From contig CALMXN010000090.1 in NCBI GenBank assembly GCA_937871145.1, forward strand, positions 1-9,301: 9,301 nucleotides of DNA, written 5' to 3'. Position numbers and translations under genes: made by a program. Origin of the DNA: an uncultured Clostridia bacterium (GTDB lineage Bacteria > Bacillota > Clostridia > Oscillospirales > Ruminococcaceae). The notes beneath the pieces were generated by a model that worked only from the letters and a program-made list of their open reading frames with translations, did no database searches and was not told the DNA's origin. This document shows, one piece after another, positions 1 to 6,763 of the stretch (within the stretch, counting starts at the first letter, position 1; every line of letters begins with the position of its first letter).

Positions 1-60
1 CAATTTCTCCTTTATTGTTTCGTTATCTATAATTATACCCCTTTTTGTGATAGTTTAATG
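1..60 (-). promoter_or_regulatory. Probable promoter and ribosome site of a minus-strand gene lying left of the window
   Basis: On the minus strand a perfect TATAAT sits at 32-37, with only a weak -35 candidate (TTAAAC, 53-58, spacer 15). It is followed by a GGAGA ribosome-binding site at 6-10, only a few bases from the window edge. This arrangement implies a coding region starting just beyond position 1. The gene itself is not visible, so its identity is unknown. The -10 and ribosome site are seen directly; the promoter call is an inference. Confidence 0.45.
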
Positions 61-114
61 ATAAAAAGTAGAATATTTAGTGAGGTACTCCCCTTTTTTA
101 TACACAAAAGCAAC

Positions 115-145
115 AAACCGCCTTATCGTAAAGATAAAGCGGTTT
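115..145 (-). terminator. Rho-independent terminator of the RNase P RNA gene
   Basis: A 13-bp stem with a 5-base loop: arms 115-127 and 133-145. Read on the minus strand the only imperfect pair is a U-G wobble, while on the plus strand it would be an A-C mismatch, so the hairpin works best in a minus-strand transcript. It is followed there by a T-rich stretch (TTTGTTGCTTTTG). It lies 26 bases past the 3' end of rnpB. Confidence 0.8.
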
Positions 146-170
146 ATTTAATGTTATTGCTTTTTAATAA

Positions 171-517
171 ATGCGACTAAGCCGATAAGCCGAGTTTTGT
201 CGTGTGCGATAATCTATCTACGAGTTACGTCGCCGTAACCCTCAAGCCACCTTAAACAACAAGCCTGCCGAGCAGACATTGACTTGATTGTTCCAATCGG
301 TGTTGCATCAAATAGGGTTTACATAGCAGTATTGTCTCCAATACTCTGGTGAGCTCTTACCTCGCCTTTCCATCCTTACCATATAAATATGGCGGTATAT
401 CTCTGTTGCACTTGCCCTAAGGTCGCCCTCGGCAGCCGTTAACTGCTATTCTGCTCTGTGATGCTCGGACTTTCCTCATACACATAACGTGCATGCTACC
501 GCATAGCTTACTCGCAT
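171..517 (-). ncRNA. rnpB: RNase P RNA (rnpB), class A
   Basis: Catalytic RNA subunit of RNase P, which removes 5' leaders from pre-tRNAs. On the minus strand the universally conserved 5' block GAGGAAAGTCCGAGC is at 463-477, the GTGCAACAGAGA block lies around 400-411, AATAGGGTTTACAT (the plus-strand form) is near 311-324, and the closing ATAAGCCGAG complement is at 184-194. The ends were set by helix P1: ATGCGA-G-TAAGC at the 5' end pairs with GCTTA-G-TCGCAT at the 3' end, with one G-G mismatch. The resulting length of about 347 nt is normal. The GTAAGAGCTCACCAG block and overall order fit the class A (ancestral) form found in most clostridia rather than the Bacillus class B form. The 5' end predicted from P1 falls about 6 bases after a near-consensus -10 box, which supports the boundaries. 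Confidence 0.95.
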
Positions 518-522
518 ATATA

Positions 523-551
523 ATAATAGCGAATTAGCTTATAAATGTCAA
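523..551 (-). promoter_or_regulatory. Sigma-A-type promoter of rnpB
   Basis: Minus strand: a perfect -35 TTGACA (546-551), a 17-base spacer and a -10 TATTAT (523-528). Transcription would start near 515-517, exactly where helix P1 of the RNase P RNA begins. Confidence 0.85.
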
Positions 552-570
552 TGAATAATTTATGGCTTAC

Positions 571-599
571 TTTACAAAAATATCTTTTTATAGTAAAAT
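571..599 (+). promoter_or_regulatory. Promoter of the mltG-mtnN pair
   Basis: Plus strand: -35 TTTACA (571-576), a 17-base spacer and -10 TAAAAT (594-599). It lies 24 bases before the first start codon. It is back to back with the rnpB promoter, with 19 bases between the two -35 boxes. Confidence 0.7.
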
Positions 600-623
600 A
601 ACTATCTGAAAGGATGTATTTAT

Positions 624-1553
624 ATGAAAAAGCTTGTTATTATTACATTATTGGTTTTTTTACTTGCAGGCTGTAATAGCTCGCATGATAAAGACAATAG
701 TTCTTCAATAAATAGTGCTGACAACTCGGAAGCTCCACAGGTTACACAGAATACTTCTTCAACAGATAATACTACTGTCGCTGTCACAAAACCTAAACAG
801 ACCAGTACTTCGAAATCCACTTCAGATTCAGATAAGATTAAAGTATCTATTCCTGAAGGATATACCTTTGCGAGAATTGCTGAGACACTTGAAACAAAAG
901 GAATCTGCAAAAAAGCAGATCTCCTTGCTATTGTGAATTCAAGTAAGTTCAACGATTATTCGCTTGTTTCACAAATAGGTGATACTTCAAAAAGACCTTT
1001 CAGGCTTGAGGGGTATTTAAGCCCTGCAACATATGACCTTACTAAGGGCGAAGGTGCAGAAAGTGTCCTTCGAAAGCTTGTCAATCAGAACGAAAAGGTT
1101 ATTAACAGCAGTATAAGAGCACAGGCTAAAAATCAGGGCTTCACTATGGATCAGATTATTATACTTGCCTCAATGATTGAAAAGGAAAGCAAGACTGATT
1201 CTGACAGATATAATGTATCTGCAGTATTCCGTAACAGATTAAAACAAGGCAAACAGCTCCAGAGCTGTGCCACTATAAAATATGTTGAAGGTGCGGTAAA
1301 GCCATATATTTCTGGTGATGTAAACCGATATAACTCACTTATCAACACATACAAGGTAGCAGGGCTCCCGTCATCACCGATATGCTCACCTGGTATAAAA
1401 TCAATTCAGGCTGCACTTAATCCGACATCTGGTTCAACATATCTGTATTTCTTCTCTGATATAAACGGCAAGATATATTTTTCTTCAACCTATGAAGAAC
1501 ATCAGCAGAAAATGAAGCAGTTTGGTGTTGTTGAGGCTTACAATCAGACATAA
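624..1553 (+). CDS. mltG: MltG/YceG-type endolytic transglycosylase, predicted lipoprotein
   Basis: Cleaves nascent peptidoglycan glycan strands at the outer face of the membrane and is thought to set or release strand ends. The start ATG has GAAAGGA 9 bases upstream. Residues 1-17 form a lipoprotein signal peptide with lipobox LLAGC (C17). A Ser/Thr/Asn/Asp-rich linker covers 18-70, a short LysM-like segment (IPEGYTFARIAETLE) covers about 72-110, and the YceG catalytic domain covers about 125-305. Recognisable family motifs are RLEGYLSPATY (127-137), ASMIEKES (182-189) with the presumed catalytic Glu186, NRLKQGKQLQSCAT, GLPSSPICSPG (247-257) and the AALNP block. Classical MltG is held by a transmembrane helix; here a lipid anchor seems to replace it. 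The Asp common in the PDTY motif is Ala here. The protein (309 aa) is a little shorter than E. coli MltG. The next gene follows after 30 bases. Confidence 0.92.
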   Translation: MKKLVIITLLVFLLAGCNSSHDKDNSSSINSADNSEAPQVTQNTSSTDNTTVAVTKPKQTSTSKSTSDSDKIKVSIPEGYTFARIAETLETKGICKKADLLAIVNSSKFNDYSLVSQIGDTSKRPFRLEGYLSPATYDLTKGEGAESVLRKLVNQNEKVINSSIRAQAKNQGFTMDQIIILASMIEKESKTDSDRYNVSAVFRNRLKQGKQLQSCATIKYVEGAVKPYISGDVNRYNSLINTYKVAGLPSSPICSPGIKSIQAALNPTSGSTYLYFFSDINGKIYFSSTYEEHQQKMKQFGVVEAYNQT

Positions 1554-1583
1554 TATTAATATGAAAACTAAAGAGGTTTAAAA

Positions 1584-2261
1584 ATGAAAACTATTGGAAT
1601 AATCGGCGCAATGCCATCAGAACTTGCTGACTTAAGAAATGACCTTGGTGAGGCTCAAATTGAAAAATATGCTTCCTATGAATTCTATATCAATGAATTT
1701 GACGGTAAGAAAATCATTAATGTTTGTTGTGGTGTCGCAAAAGTGAATTCTGCTATTGCTACACAGATTCTTATTACAAAGTATAATGTTGACTGTGTAA
1801 TCAACACAGGAATAGCTGGTGGAATGAACACAGACATAAAGGTCTGCGATATTGTTATTGCCAATGAAGTAATGCACCACGATGTGACAACACGCTTTCT
1901 TGAAAATTATCCGCCTTTCTGCGGACATTATCACGCAGATGAAAAACTGATTGAAATGGCTGAAAAAGCCTGTGATAAAAACGGTTATAAGCATTTTAAA
2001 GGACGTATTGTTTCAGGTGAACAGTTTATTTCCGATGATACTGTCAAGGCTTCAATTGTTACAGAATTCTCCCCATATGCTGTTGATATGGAAAGTGCTT
2101 CGATTGGACATTGCTGTTACAGGAATGGAACTCCTTTTGCTACAATACGTTGTATTTCTGACAATGCGGATCATGATGGCGATATTTCTTTTGAGGAATT
2201 CGGCATAATTGCTGCAAAACGAAATGCGGATGTTGTTCTTACAATGATTAAGGATATGTAG
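1584..2261 (+). CDS. mtnN: 5'-methylthioadenosine/S-adenosylhomocysteine nucleosidase
   Basis: Cytoplasmic enzyme that hydrolyses MTA and SAH to adenine and a thioribose or ribosyl-homocysteine, serving methionine salvage, removal of methylation by-product, and supply of the AI-2 precursor. The 225-aa length is typical. By alignment from memory with E. coli MtnN, the conserved residues are Glu13 (in IGAMPSEL, equivalent to Glu12), Glu170 in VDMES (equivalent to Glu174) and Asp193 in ISDNAD (equivalent to Asp197). INTGIAGG (73-80) and IVSGEQFI (142-149) are further family signatures. AAGAGG lies 7 bases before the ATG. With 30 bases to mltG and no promoter or terminator between, the two are probably one transcript, though no functional link between them is obvious. 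Unusually, two adjacent Cys (VCCGVAK) replace the small residues common there. Confidence 0.95.
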   Translation: MKTIGIIGAMPSELADLRNDLGEAQIEKYASYEFYINEFDGKKIINVCCGVAKVNSAIATQILITKYNVDCVINTGIAGGMNTDIKVCDIVIANEVMHHDVTTRFLENYPPFCGHYHADEKLIEMAEKACDKNGYKHFKGRIVSGEQFISDDTVKASIVTEFSPYAVDMESASIGHCCYRNGTPFATIRCISDNADHDGDISFEEFGIIAAKRNADVVLTMIKDM

Positions 2262-2280
2262 TAATAAAGAAATTATCATC

Positions 2281-2302
2281 TGGTGAAATGACAAATTCAC
2301 CA
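2281..2302. repeat. Inverted repeat upstream of the ilvE promoter
   Basis: A perfect 7-bp palindrome (TGGTGAA at 2281-2287, TTCACCA at 2296-2302) with an 8-base loop. It sits between the mtnN stop and the ilvE -35 box, which begins 8 bases later. No good T-run follows on either strand, so it could be a weak terminator for mtnN or an operator for ilvE; the sequence does not decide. Confidence 0.5.
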
Positions 2303-2309
2303 AAATTCA

Positions 2310-2337
2310 TTGCATTATTTTATAAGTATGTTATAAT
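2310..2337 (+). promoter_or_regulatory. Promoter of ilvE
   Basis: -35 TTGCAT (2310-2315), a 16-base spacer and a perfect -10 TATAAT (2332-2337) preceded by TGT, an extended -10 element. The expected 5' leader is only about 30 bases, too short for a T-box or leader-peptide attenuator of the kind that often controls branched-chain amino-acid genes. Confidence 0.75.
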
Positions 2338-2372
2338 AAAAGTAATCTATTTTATCGAAAGAGGGAAATATT

Positions 2373-3443
2373 ATGGCAAATATCAAAATTGAACTTACAA
2401 AAAATCCTAAAGCCAAACCGACTGACGAATCAAAGCTTGGCTTCGGAAAAATCTTTTCTGATCATATGTTTATAATGGATTATGATACAGGAATGGGCTG
2501 GCACGATGCAAGAATTGTTCCTTACGGCACAATTGAAATCAGCCCTGCTGCTATGTGTCTCCACTACGGACAGGAAGTTTTTGAAGGTATGAAGGCTTAT
2601 CGTACAGCTGACGGAAAAATTCAGTTGTTCAGACCTGAAGAAAACTTCAAGAGACTTAACCTTTCAAATGAAAGACTTGTTATCCCACAGCTTGACGTTG
2701 ACTTCTGTCTTGAAGCTTTGAAGAAGCTTATTGAAGTTGAAGCTGACTGGGTTCCACATTCTGATGGTGCTTCATTATACATCAGACCATTTATCATTGC
2801 TGCTGACCCATTCCTCGGTGTTCGTCCTGGTGACAAGTATATGTTTATGATAATTCTTTCACCTTCAGGCGCATACTATGCAAGTGGCCTGAATCCAGTA
2901 AACATCTATGTTGAGCAGAAATATGTTCGTGCTGTTCGTGGCGGTATGGGATTTGCTAAAACCGGCGGTAACTACGCTGCTTCTCTTATCGGACAGGATG
3001 AAGCTCACAAGGAAAACTATGCTCAGGTTCTCTGGCTCGACGGCGTAGAAAGAAAATACATTGAAGAAGTTGGCGCTATGAACATCTTCTTTGTAATCGG
3101 TGATGAAATTGTTACACCTGAACTTCAGGGTTCAATTCTTCCTGGTATCACAAGAAAATCAGCTATTGAAATCTGCAAATCATGGGGCTACAAAGTTTCT
3201 GAAAAGAGAATTTCAATTCAGGAAATTGCCGACGCTTACGACAATGGAGAACTTAAAGAAGTATTTGGCACAGGTACCGCTGCTGTTATTTCACCTGTTG
3301 GACATCTTAAATGGGGCGATAAGGTTATGGAAATCAACGACAATAAGATCGGTGAAATTTCACAGAAGCTTTATGATACAATGACAAGCATGCAGTATGG
3401 TAAAATCGATGACAAATTCGGTTGGATTTATCCTGTTTGCTAA
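2373..3443 (+). CDS. ilvE: Branched-chain amino-acid aminotransferase (class IV, type II)
   Basis: PLP enzyme that interconverts leucine, isoleucine and valine with their 2-oxo acids using glutamate/2-oxoglutarate, the last step of their synthesis. The 356-aa length and the N-terminal extension place it in the ilvE_II group, which includes the eukaryotic BCATs, rather than the shorter E. coli-type (about 309 aa). Visible signatures are LHYGQEVFEGMKAYR (63-77), LYIRPF (135-140), the Schiff-base Lys196 in AKTGGNYAASL, EVGAMN (232-237), LPGITR (266-271) and GTGTAA (299-304), which holds part of the PLP phosphate site. GAAAGAGGG stands 6-8 bases before the ATG. It is a single-gene unit with its own promoter and terminator, away from other ilv/leu genes in this window. 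Confidence 0.96.
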   Translation: MANIKIELTKNPKAKPTDESKLGFGKIFSDHMFIMDYDTGMGWHDARIVPYGTIEISPAAMCLHYGQEVFEGMKAYRTADGKIQLFRPEENFKRLNLSNERLVIPQLDVDFCLEALKKLIEVEADWVPHSDGASLYIRPFIIAADPFLGVRPGDKYMFMIILSPSGAYYASGLNPVNIYVEQKYVRAVRGGMGFAKTGGNYAASLIGQDEAHKENYAQVLWLDGVERKYIEEVGAMNIFFVIGDEIVTPELQGSILPGITRKSAIEICKSWGYKVSEKRISIQEIADAYDNGELKEVFGTGTAAVISPVGHLKWGDKVMEINDNKIGEISQKLYDTMTSMQYGKIDDKFGWIYPVC

Positions 3444-3457
3444 TAACACAATAAATA

Positions 3458-3487
3458 AAGGGTTGCTTTTAAAGCAACCCTTATTTT
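3458..3487. terminator. Bidirectional terminator between ilvE and the TPM gene
   Basis: Stem of about 11 bp (arms 3458-3468 and 3472-3482) with a very short loop. Followed by ATTTTT on the plus strand and by TTTATTTATT on the minus strand. The genes on both sides converge on it: ilvE ends 14 bases to the left and the TPM gene ends 13 bases to the right. Confidence 0.85.
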
Positions 3488-3500
3488 TATGTATTGATTT

Positions 3501-4259
3501 CTAGAAGCTACTGCTACCACCACTACTTCTTCCGCTACTTGAACTATGATATGAACCACCGCCACCACCGCCGGAAGAACTCTGAATTTTAACATGAGTT
3601 GTGTACTCTCTGACAAAAACATCGTCCTTATGTGTAAGCTGGACTTTGCCTCTCTCCTTAAATGGATATGGCTGGCTTTCGCCCTCTTTGCCGTACTTAC
3701 TTTTTACTGCTGCCACAAAAATAACAAATACAAGGGCAGGAATAACTATCACGACACAAAGCTCAATTGGTGTGAGTTTCTTCTTATGACTATCAATGAC
3801 ATTACCCATATCACTAAGGAATGTGTCACAAGCATCATAATAATATTTTGATGTCAAATTACTGGTAATATTATTACGCGCTGCCTGGTTATCATCGGCG
3901 TTCATTACCTTCTGAGCATCACCCATTGCAGATATTGTGACAATTCTTGATTTCATATTAATCAAGAGCATAAATCCCTTATCTTTGAAGCTGTGTCCCT
4001 GATCAAAATAGAATTTTTCAGCATAATCAACTGGATCACCACTGATGTACTCATTTGTTGTAAGAATTACAAAATCATAATCCTTATATTTATCCCTTAG
4101 GTCACTGATTTTGTCTTCAAGCTCATTTATTTCATTATCTTTAAGCAATCCTGCGTCATCAAACACACGCTGATCCTTTGCAGAAACTACAATGCTTGTA
4201 GAAATTAAAATCATCAGCATAAAAAATGTGCAGATAAATGGTTTAATTATCTTTCTCAT
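3501..4259 (-). CDS. TPM-domain membrane protein with Gly/Ser-rich tail (YdjH/YgcG-like)
   Basis: Predicted exported membrane protein of 252 aa. Residues 1-27 are a signal peptide (hydrophobic core, then VSA before Lys28). Residues about 31-150 form a TPM domain (VFDDAGLL at 32-39; GFMLLINMKSRIVTISAMG around 95-113), one transmembrane helix spans about 154-175, and the tail (about 227-252) is Gly/Ser-rich ending GRSSGGSSSF, as is usual in this family. TPM domains have been linked to phosphatase-like activity and to photosystem repair in plants; in B. subtilis the relative YdjH works with YdjG as a membrane anchor for PspA. The ATG at 4259 was preferred over an in-frame ATG at 4295: it gives a clean signal peptide, has GGGAGG 12 bases upstream, and overlaps the upstream stop as ATGA, which suggests translational coupling. 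It is the last gene of the four-gene unit. Confidence 0.87.
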   Translation of the reverse strand: MRKIIKPFICTFFMLMILISTSIVVSAKDQRVFDDAGLLKDNEINELEDKISDLRDKYKDYDFVILTTNEYISGDPVDYAEKFYFDQGHSFKDKGFMLLINMKSRIVTISAMGDAQKVMNADDNQAARNNITSNLTSKYYYDACDTFLSDMGNVIDSHKKKLTPIELCVVIVIPALVFVIFVAAVKSKYGKEGESQPYPFKERGKVQLTHKDDVFVREYTTHVKIQSSSGGGGGGSYHSSSSGRSSGGSSSF

Positions 4260-5323
4260 ACTATAAAGTAACCTCCCAACGCAAGAATTGCACATAAGCC
4301 AGCAGAAACTAATCCTGCTACTTTGAGTAGCTTTGGCATATCGACCGGAAGCTTACCACAGGTTTTTCCTGTTTGTCCGTTCATTGCATAATAATACATT
4401 TCACCTTTATACTTATATGTCATTGTCCATACAGGGAGAAGTCCATATTCCCATGCAGCGTTTGTAACATCAGCATTGAAATATGTAGTACTTACATTTG
4501 AAAATTCTTTTGTTGTTTCAAGAAGCAAAGCCTGGCTGAATTTCTGGATATCATTTGAAACTTCCTGCTCAAGCTCTCCACGTTCAATATCTCTCTTTTC
4601 AGCCTGGAAGCCAGAAAGATATGTCATTGAAAAAGGAGTAAGCTCCTGCTCATTGAATGGCTGAACGCTCTCAACAAGTCGCTTGTTGGCTTTTTTCAAT
4701 CCTGTCTTGATGATATCCTCAAGATGGATATCACCGCCTCTTTCAAGATTGTATACTTTGGTTTCGGTATATCTTGTATCCCCTGAAGTCCAAGTACGTA
4801 CTACGTGTCCTTCAGCTGTCAAATTTGATTTTGTATCTGCATCAATAATCCAGTATGGGAAGTAAACACCTGTAAGCTTATCAATAGATGTTTTTGAAAA
4901 GAAATCCTTAGGCAGGAAGAATTTTTTCTTTGTCCACGCCAAGAACTTCTGAATAGCTGTATCTCTGTTGAATTTGAAAGGAATAAGTCTGTTTGGCATA
5001 AATTTACCATCAAGACGTCCTGTAAGAACAACAGGATTCTGACAATAATAGCAGAATGTTGCTGCTGTTGTATTGTCAGTGACGATTTCTGCTCCACAGC
5101 TTGGACAAGTGAAAAGTGCAGCGTCACATTCATCTTTTAGCTCTTCTTCGTTTTTTACTACATTTTCTTCTTCAACATTTTCTTTTGTTGTTTCTGGCTC
5201 TTTAGTTTCAAGCTCTTCTTGTGTAAAACTGCTGGCACAGAATTTGCAGGTAAACTTCTGACTTACAGGATCAAAGGTAAGATCACCGCCACAGTTATTA
5301 CATACATAAGTTAATACTGGCAT
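4256..5323 (-). CDS. Double zinc-ribbon protein with C-terminal membrane anchor (YdjG-like)
   Basis: 355 aa. Two zinc ribbons are at the N-terminus: C8/C11/C26/C29 and C73/C76/C91/C94, separated by an acidic, Glu-rich linker (35-66). A body of about 230 residues follows, rich in aromatic residues (LTGVYFPYWIIDADT at about 150-164; WEYGLLPVWTMTYKYKG at about 281-297). One helix near 331-353 is a likely tail anchor, leaving only a residue or two outside. The architecture matches YdjG of the B. subtilis pspA (ydjF) operon; database names for such proteins (TFIIB-type zinc ribbon, helicase-like) reflect only the ribbon. The ribosome site is poor (ACGGGG immediately before the ATG). The gene is separated from the SPFH gene by 87 bases holding a strong hairpin, and overlaps the TPM gene by 4 bases, so these two are likely made together. 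Confidence 0.85.
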   Translation of the reverse strand: MPVLTYVCNNCGGDLTFDPVSQKFTCKFCASSFTQEELETKEPETTKENVEEENVVKNEEELKDECDAALFTCPSCGAEIVTDNTTAATFCYYCQNPVVLTGRLDGKFMPNRLIPFKFNRDTAIQKFLAWTKKKFFLPKDFFSKTSIDKLTGVYFPYWIIDADTKSNLTAEGHVVRTWTSGDTRYTETKVYNLERGGDIHLEDIIKTGLKKANKRLVESVQPFNEQELTPFSMTYLSGFQAEKRDIERGELEQEVSNDIQKFSQALLLETTKEFSNVSTTYFNADVTNAAWEYGLLPVWTMTYKYKGEMYYYAMNGQTGKTCGKLPVDMPKLLKVAGLVSAGLCAILALGGYFIV

Positions 5324-5370
5324 ACCCCGTTATCACTCGCTTTCGCAATAATGTTGTTTTATTCAGTTAA

Positions 5371-5398
5371 ATAGAGTGGTGAAAACTCACCACTCTAT
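5371..5398 (-). terminator. Perfect 12-bp hairpin between the SPFH and zinc-ribbon genes
   Basis: ATAGAGTGGTGA (5371-5382) and its exact complement (5387-5398) enclose a 4-base loop. It starts 12 bases after the SPFH stop codon. The minus-strand tail after it (TTAACTGAATAAAAC) has only a poor U-tract, so a leaky terminator or an mRNA-end stabiliser is more likely than a full stop. It would lower expression of the two downstream genes relative to the SPFH gene. Confidence 0.6.
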
Positions 5399-5410
5399 CG
5401 TAAATATAAC

Positions 5411-6748
5411 TTAAGCCTTATCGTTGTTATCTATAATATCGCCACATTCTGGACAGAACTTAGGAATGCCATTACTGATATCTGGCTCAAATCCACACTT
5501 ATTACACTTGATTTTCTTTGGTGGCTGAGGTTTACCACACTCTGCACAGAACTTACCTGTATTAACAGTTCCACATTCGCAAGTCCAGCCTGCTGGAGCC
5601 TGTGGCTGAGGCTTACCGCACTCTGCACAGAACTTACCTGTGTTTGTTGTTCCACATTCGCAAGTCCAACCTGCTGCTGTTGCAACACCTGCTGGAGCTG
5701 CTGCTGGAGTTGCTGTTGGTGCTGGAGCTGCCTGCTGAGCCTGTTGCTGCTGCATAAACTGCTGATTTGCTGCACCTGCTGCACCCATAAATCCACCGCT
5801 TGCCTGCATGCCCATACCAACGCCCATAAATCCAGCCATTGAACCAGCTGAATTTGAGCCTGCTGCCTTAATACCCTCAGAAACATTAAGCTGTACCTGA
5901 GCATTAAGAAGCTTTGGATCTGACATAACTGCTGCCTGAGAACGCATAGCAAGAATCTTCTGTGACTGCTCGTCATATGTAATACCATCTACGCCGACAT
6001 TGCATACTTCGAAACCACGTGTTGCGTTCCAGTCTTCGTCAAGAACATCCTTCATATACTTGCTGAGTTCAGTTCCTCTTGAAGCCATTGTTCTGATTGA
6101 AATACCGTCAGCTGACATCTGGTTGATTGTTGATTGGAATGCTGACAGGAATTCAGCACGATACTGATCGTTGACTTCTGAATAATTTACTTTTTCAGCA
6201 TTACGAGGAATAACTTCCTGATAGAACTTGATAGGGTCTGTCAATTTTATGGAGTACATACCACGAGCTCTGATGTAAAGGTCAGCATCGAGCTTTGCAT
6301 CATAGTACATAACAGGGTTTGCTGTACCAAAAGGATTTCCCTTGATTTCCTGAAGGTTAAGATAGAAAACCTGCTGTTTTGTAGGTGTTGTACCGCTGAA
6401 TTTTATACGGCTGAATGATTCCTTCAAGGTATCACCAAACTGTCCGTTAAACAATGAAGGCATCGAAGAATTGCTTACCTTGTAATAACCTGGCTCAGCA
6501 GTATAGTCAACAATCTTGCCACCGTCAACGAGCATCATAAACTGATTATCATAAACGTGTACAATAGAACCGTTTGAAATTGTCTGTCCAGTACCCTTAT
6601 AGTTACTGTTTCTCTTGTCATTCTGTCTTACCATAACACCGTTGGTGAATACAGTGTTTCCGCCCATGTCATTAGGTTCGATGACTTCCAACCACTGGTC
6701 AGCAAGTCCTCCGCCAATAGCGCCTGCAACTGCTTTAATAATACCCAT
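5411..6748 (-). CDS. SPFH-domain protein with three C-terminal zinc ribbons (YdjI-like)
   Basis: 445 aa. The N-terminus (1-280) is an SPFH/band-7-like region of the group often named 'virion core protein'; it opens with a short Gly/Ala-rich stretch and contains DADLYIRARGMYSIKLTDP (155-173). A Gly/Met/Ala-rich region (about 285-335), a Gln run (339-350) and an Ala/Pro linker (350-360) follow. Three zinc ribbons close the protein: C363/C365/C374/C377, C390/C392/C401/C404 (near copies of one another) and C415/C418/C432/C435. SPFH proteins oligomerise at membranes and organise membrane domains; the relative YdjI in B. subtilis belongs to the PspA membrane-stress operon. There is no clear transmembrane helix, so it is probably a peripheral membrane scaffold. 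GGAGGG lies 6 bases before the ATG, the best ribosome site in the cluster, suggesting this is the most abundant product. The upstream gene ends 15 bases before. Confidence 0.88.
   Translation of the reverse strand: MGIIKAVAGAIGGGLADQWLEVIEPNDMGGNTVFTNGVMVRQNDKRNSNYKGTGQTISNGSIVHVYDNQFMMLVDGGKIVDYTAEPGYYKVSNSSMPSLFNGQFGDTLKESFSRIKFSGTTPTKQQVFYLNLQEIKGNPFGTANPVMYYDAKLDADLYIRARGMYSIKLTDPIKFYQEVIPRNAEKVNYSEVNDQYRAEFLSAFQSTINQMSADGISIRTMASRGTELSKYMKDVLDEDWNATRGFEVCNVGVDGITYDEQSQKILAMRSQAAVMSDPKLLNAQVQLNVSEGIKAAGSNSAGSMAGFMGVGMGMQASGGFMGAAGAANQQFMQQQQAQQAAPAPTATPAAAPAGVATAAGWTCECGTTNTGKFCAECGKPQPQAPAGWTCECGTVNTGKFCAECGKPQPPKKIKCNKCGFEPDISNGIPKFCPECGDIIDNNDKA
5521..5676 (-). repeat. 81-bp tandem duplication encoding zinc ribbons 1 and 2 of the SPFH protein
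   Basis: The stretch beginning at 5521 recurs at 5602, a period of 81 bases or 27 codons. Over the first 76 bases about 67 are identical by eye, and the differences cluster where the second ribbon has TVN and the first TTN. The reading frame is kept, so this looks like a fairly recent in-frame duplication of one ribbon module. Confidence 0.85.
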
Positions 6749-6763
6749 TTGAGACCCTCCGTA

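Noticed and set aside
620..952. 110-codon open frame on the minus strand opposite mltG
   Set aside because: It is antisense to the Ser/Thr-rich linker of mltG, has no recognisable domain or ribosome site, and overlaps a well-supported gene.
1561..1581. Tiny ORF (ATG to TAA, six codons) just before mtnN
   Set aside because: It includes the mtnN ribosome site, has no ribosome site of its own and shows no regulatory feature; a chance ORF.
2262..2372. Possible T-box or leader attenuator before ilvE
   Set aside because: The promoter lies about 35 bases from the start codon, leaving no room for a T-box or attenuator, and no such motif is seen.
3594..3851. Plus-strand open frames opposite the TPM gene
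   Set aside because: They are shadows of the TPM coding region, with no domain or ribosome site.
4260..4295. Longer N-terminus for the TPM protein (start at 4295)
   Set aside because: It would add 12 residues in front of a normal signal peptide and overlap the upstream gene by 40 bases.
5690..5760. CTG-rich stretch that looks like a microsatellite
   Set aside because: The units are irregular and encode the Ala/Pro/Gln linker of the SPFH protein; ordinary low-complexity coding DNA.
5431..5988. 185-codon Gln-rich frame on the minus strand within the SPFH gene
   Set aside because: It is an alternate frame of the Gly/Ala/Gln-rich linker and ribbon repeats; low-complexity composition explains its length.
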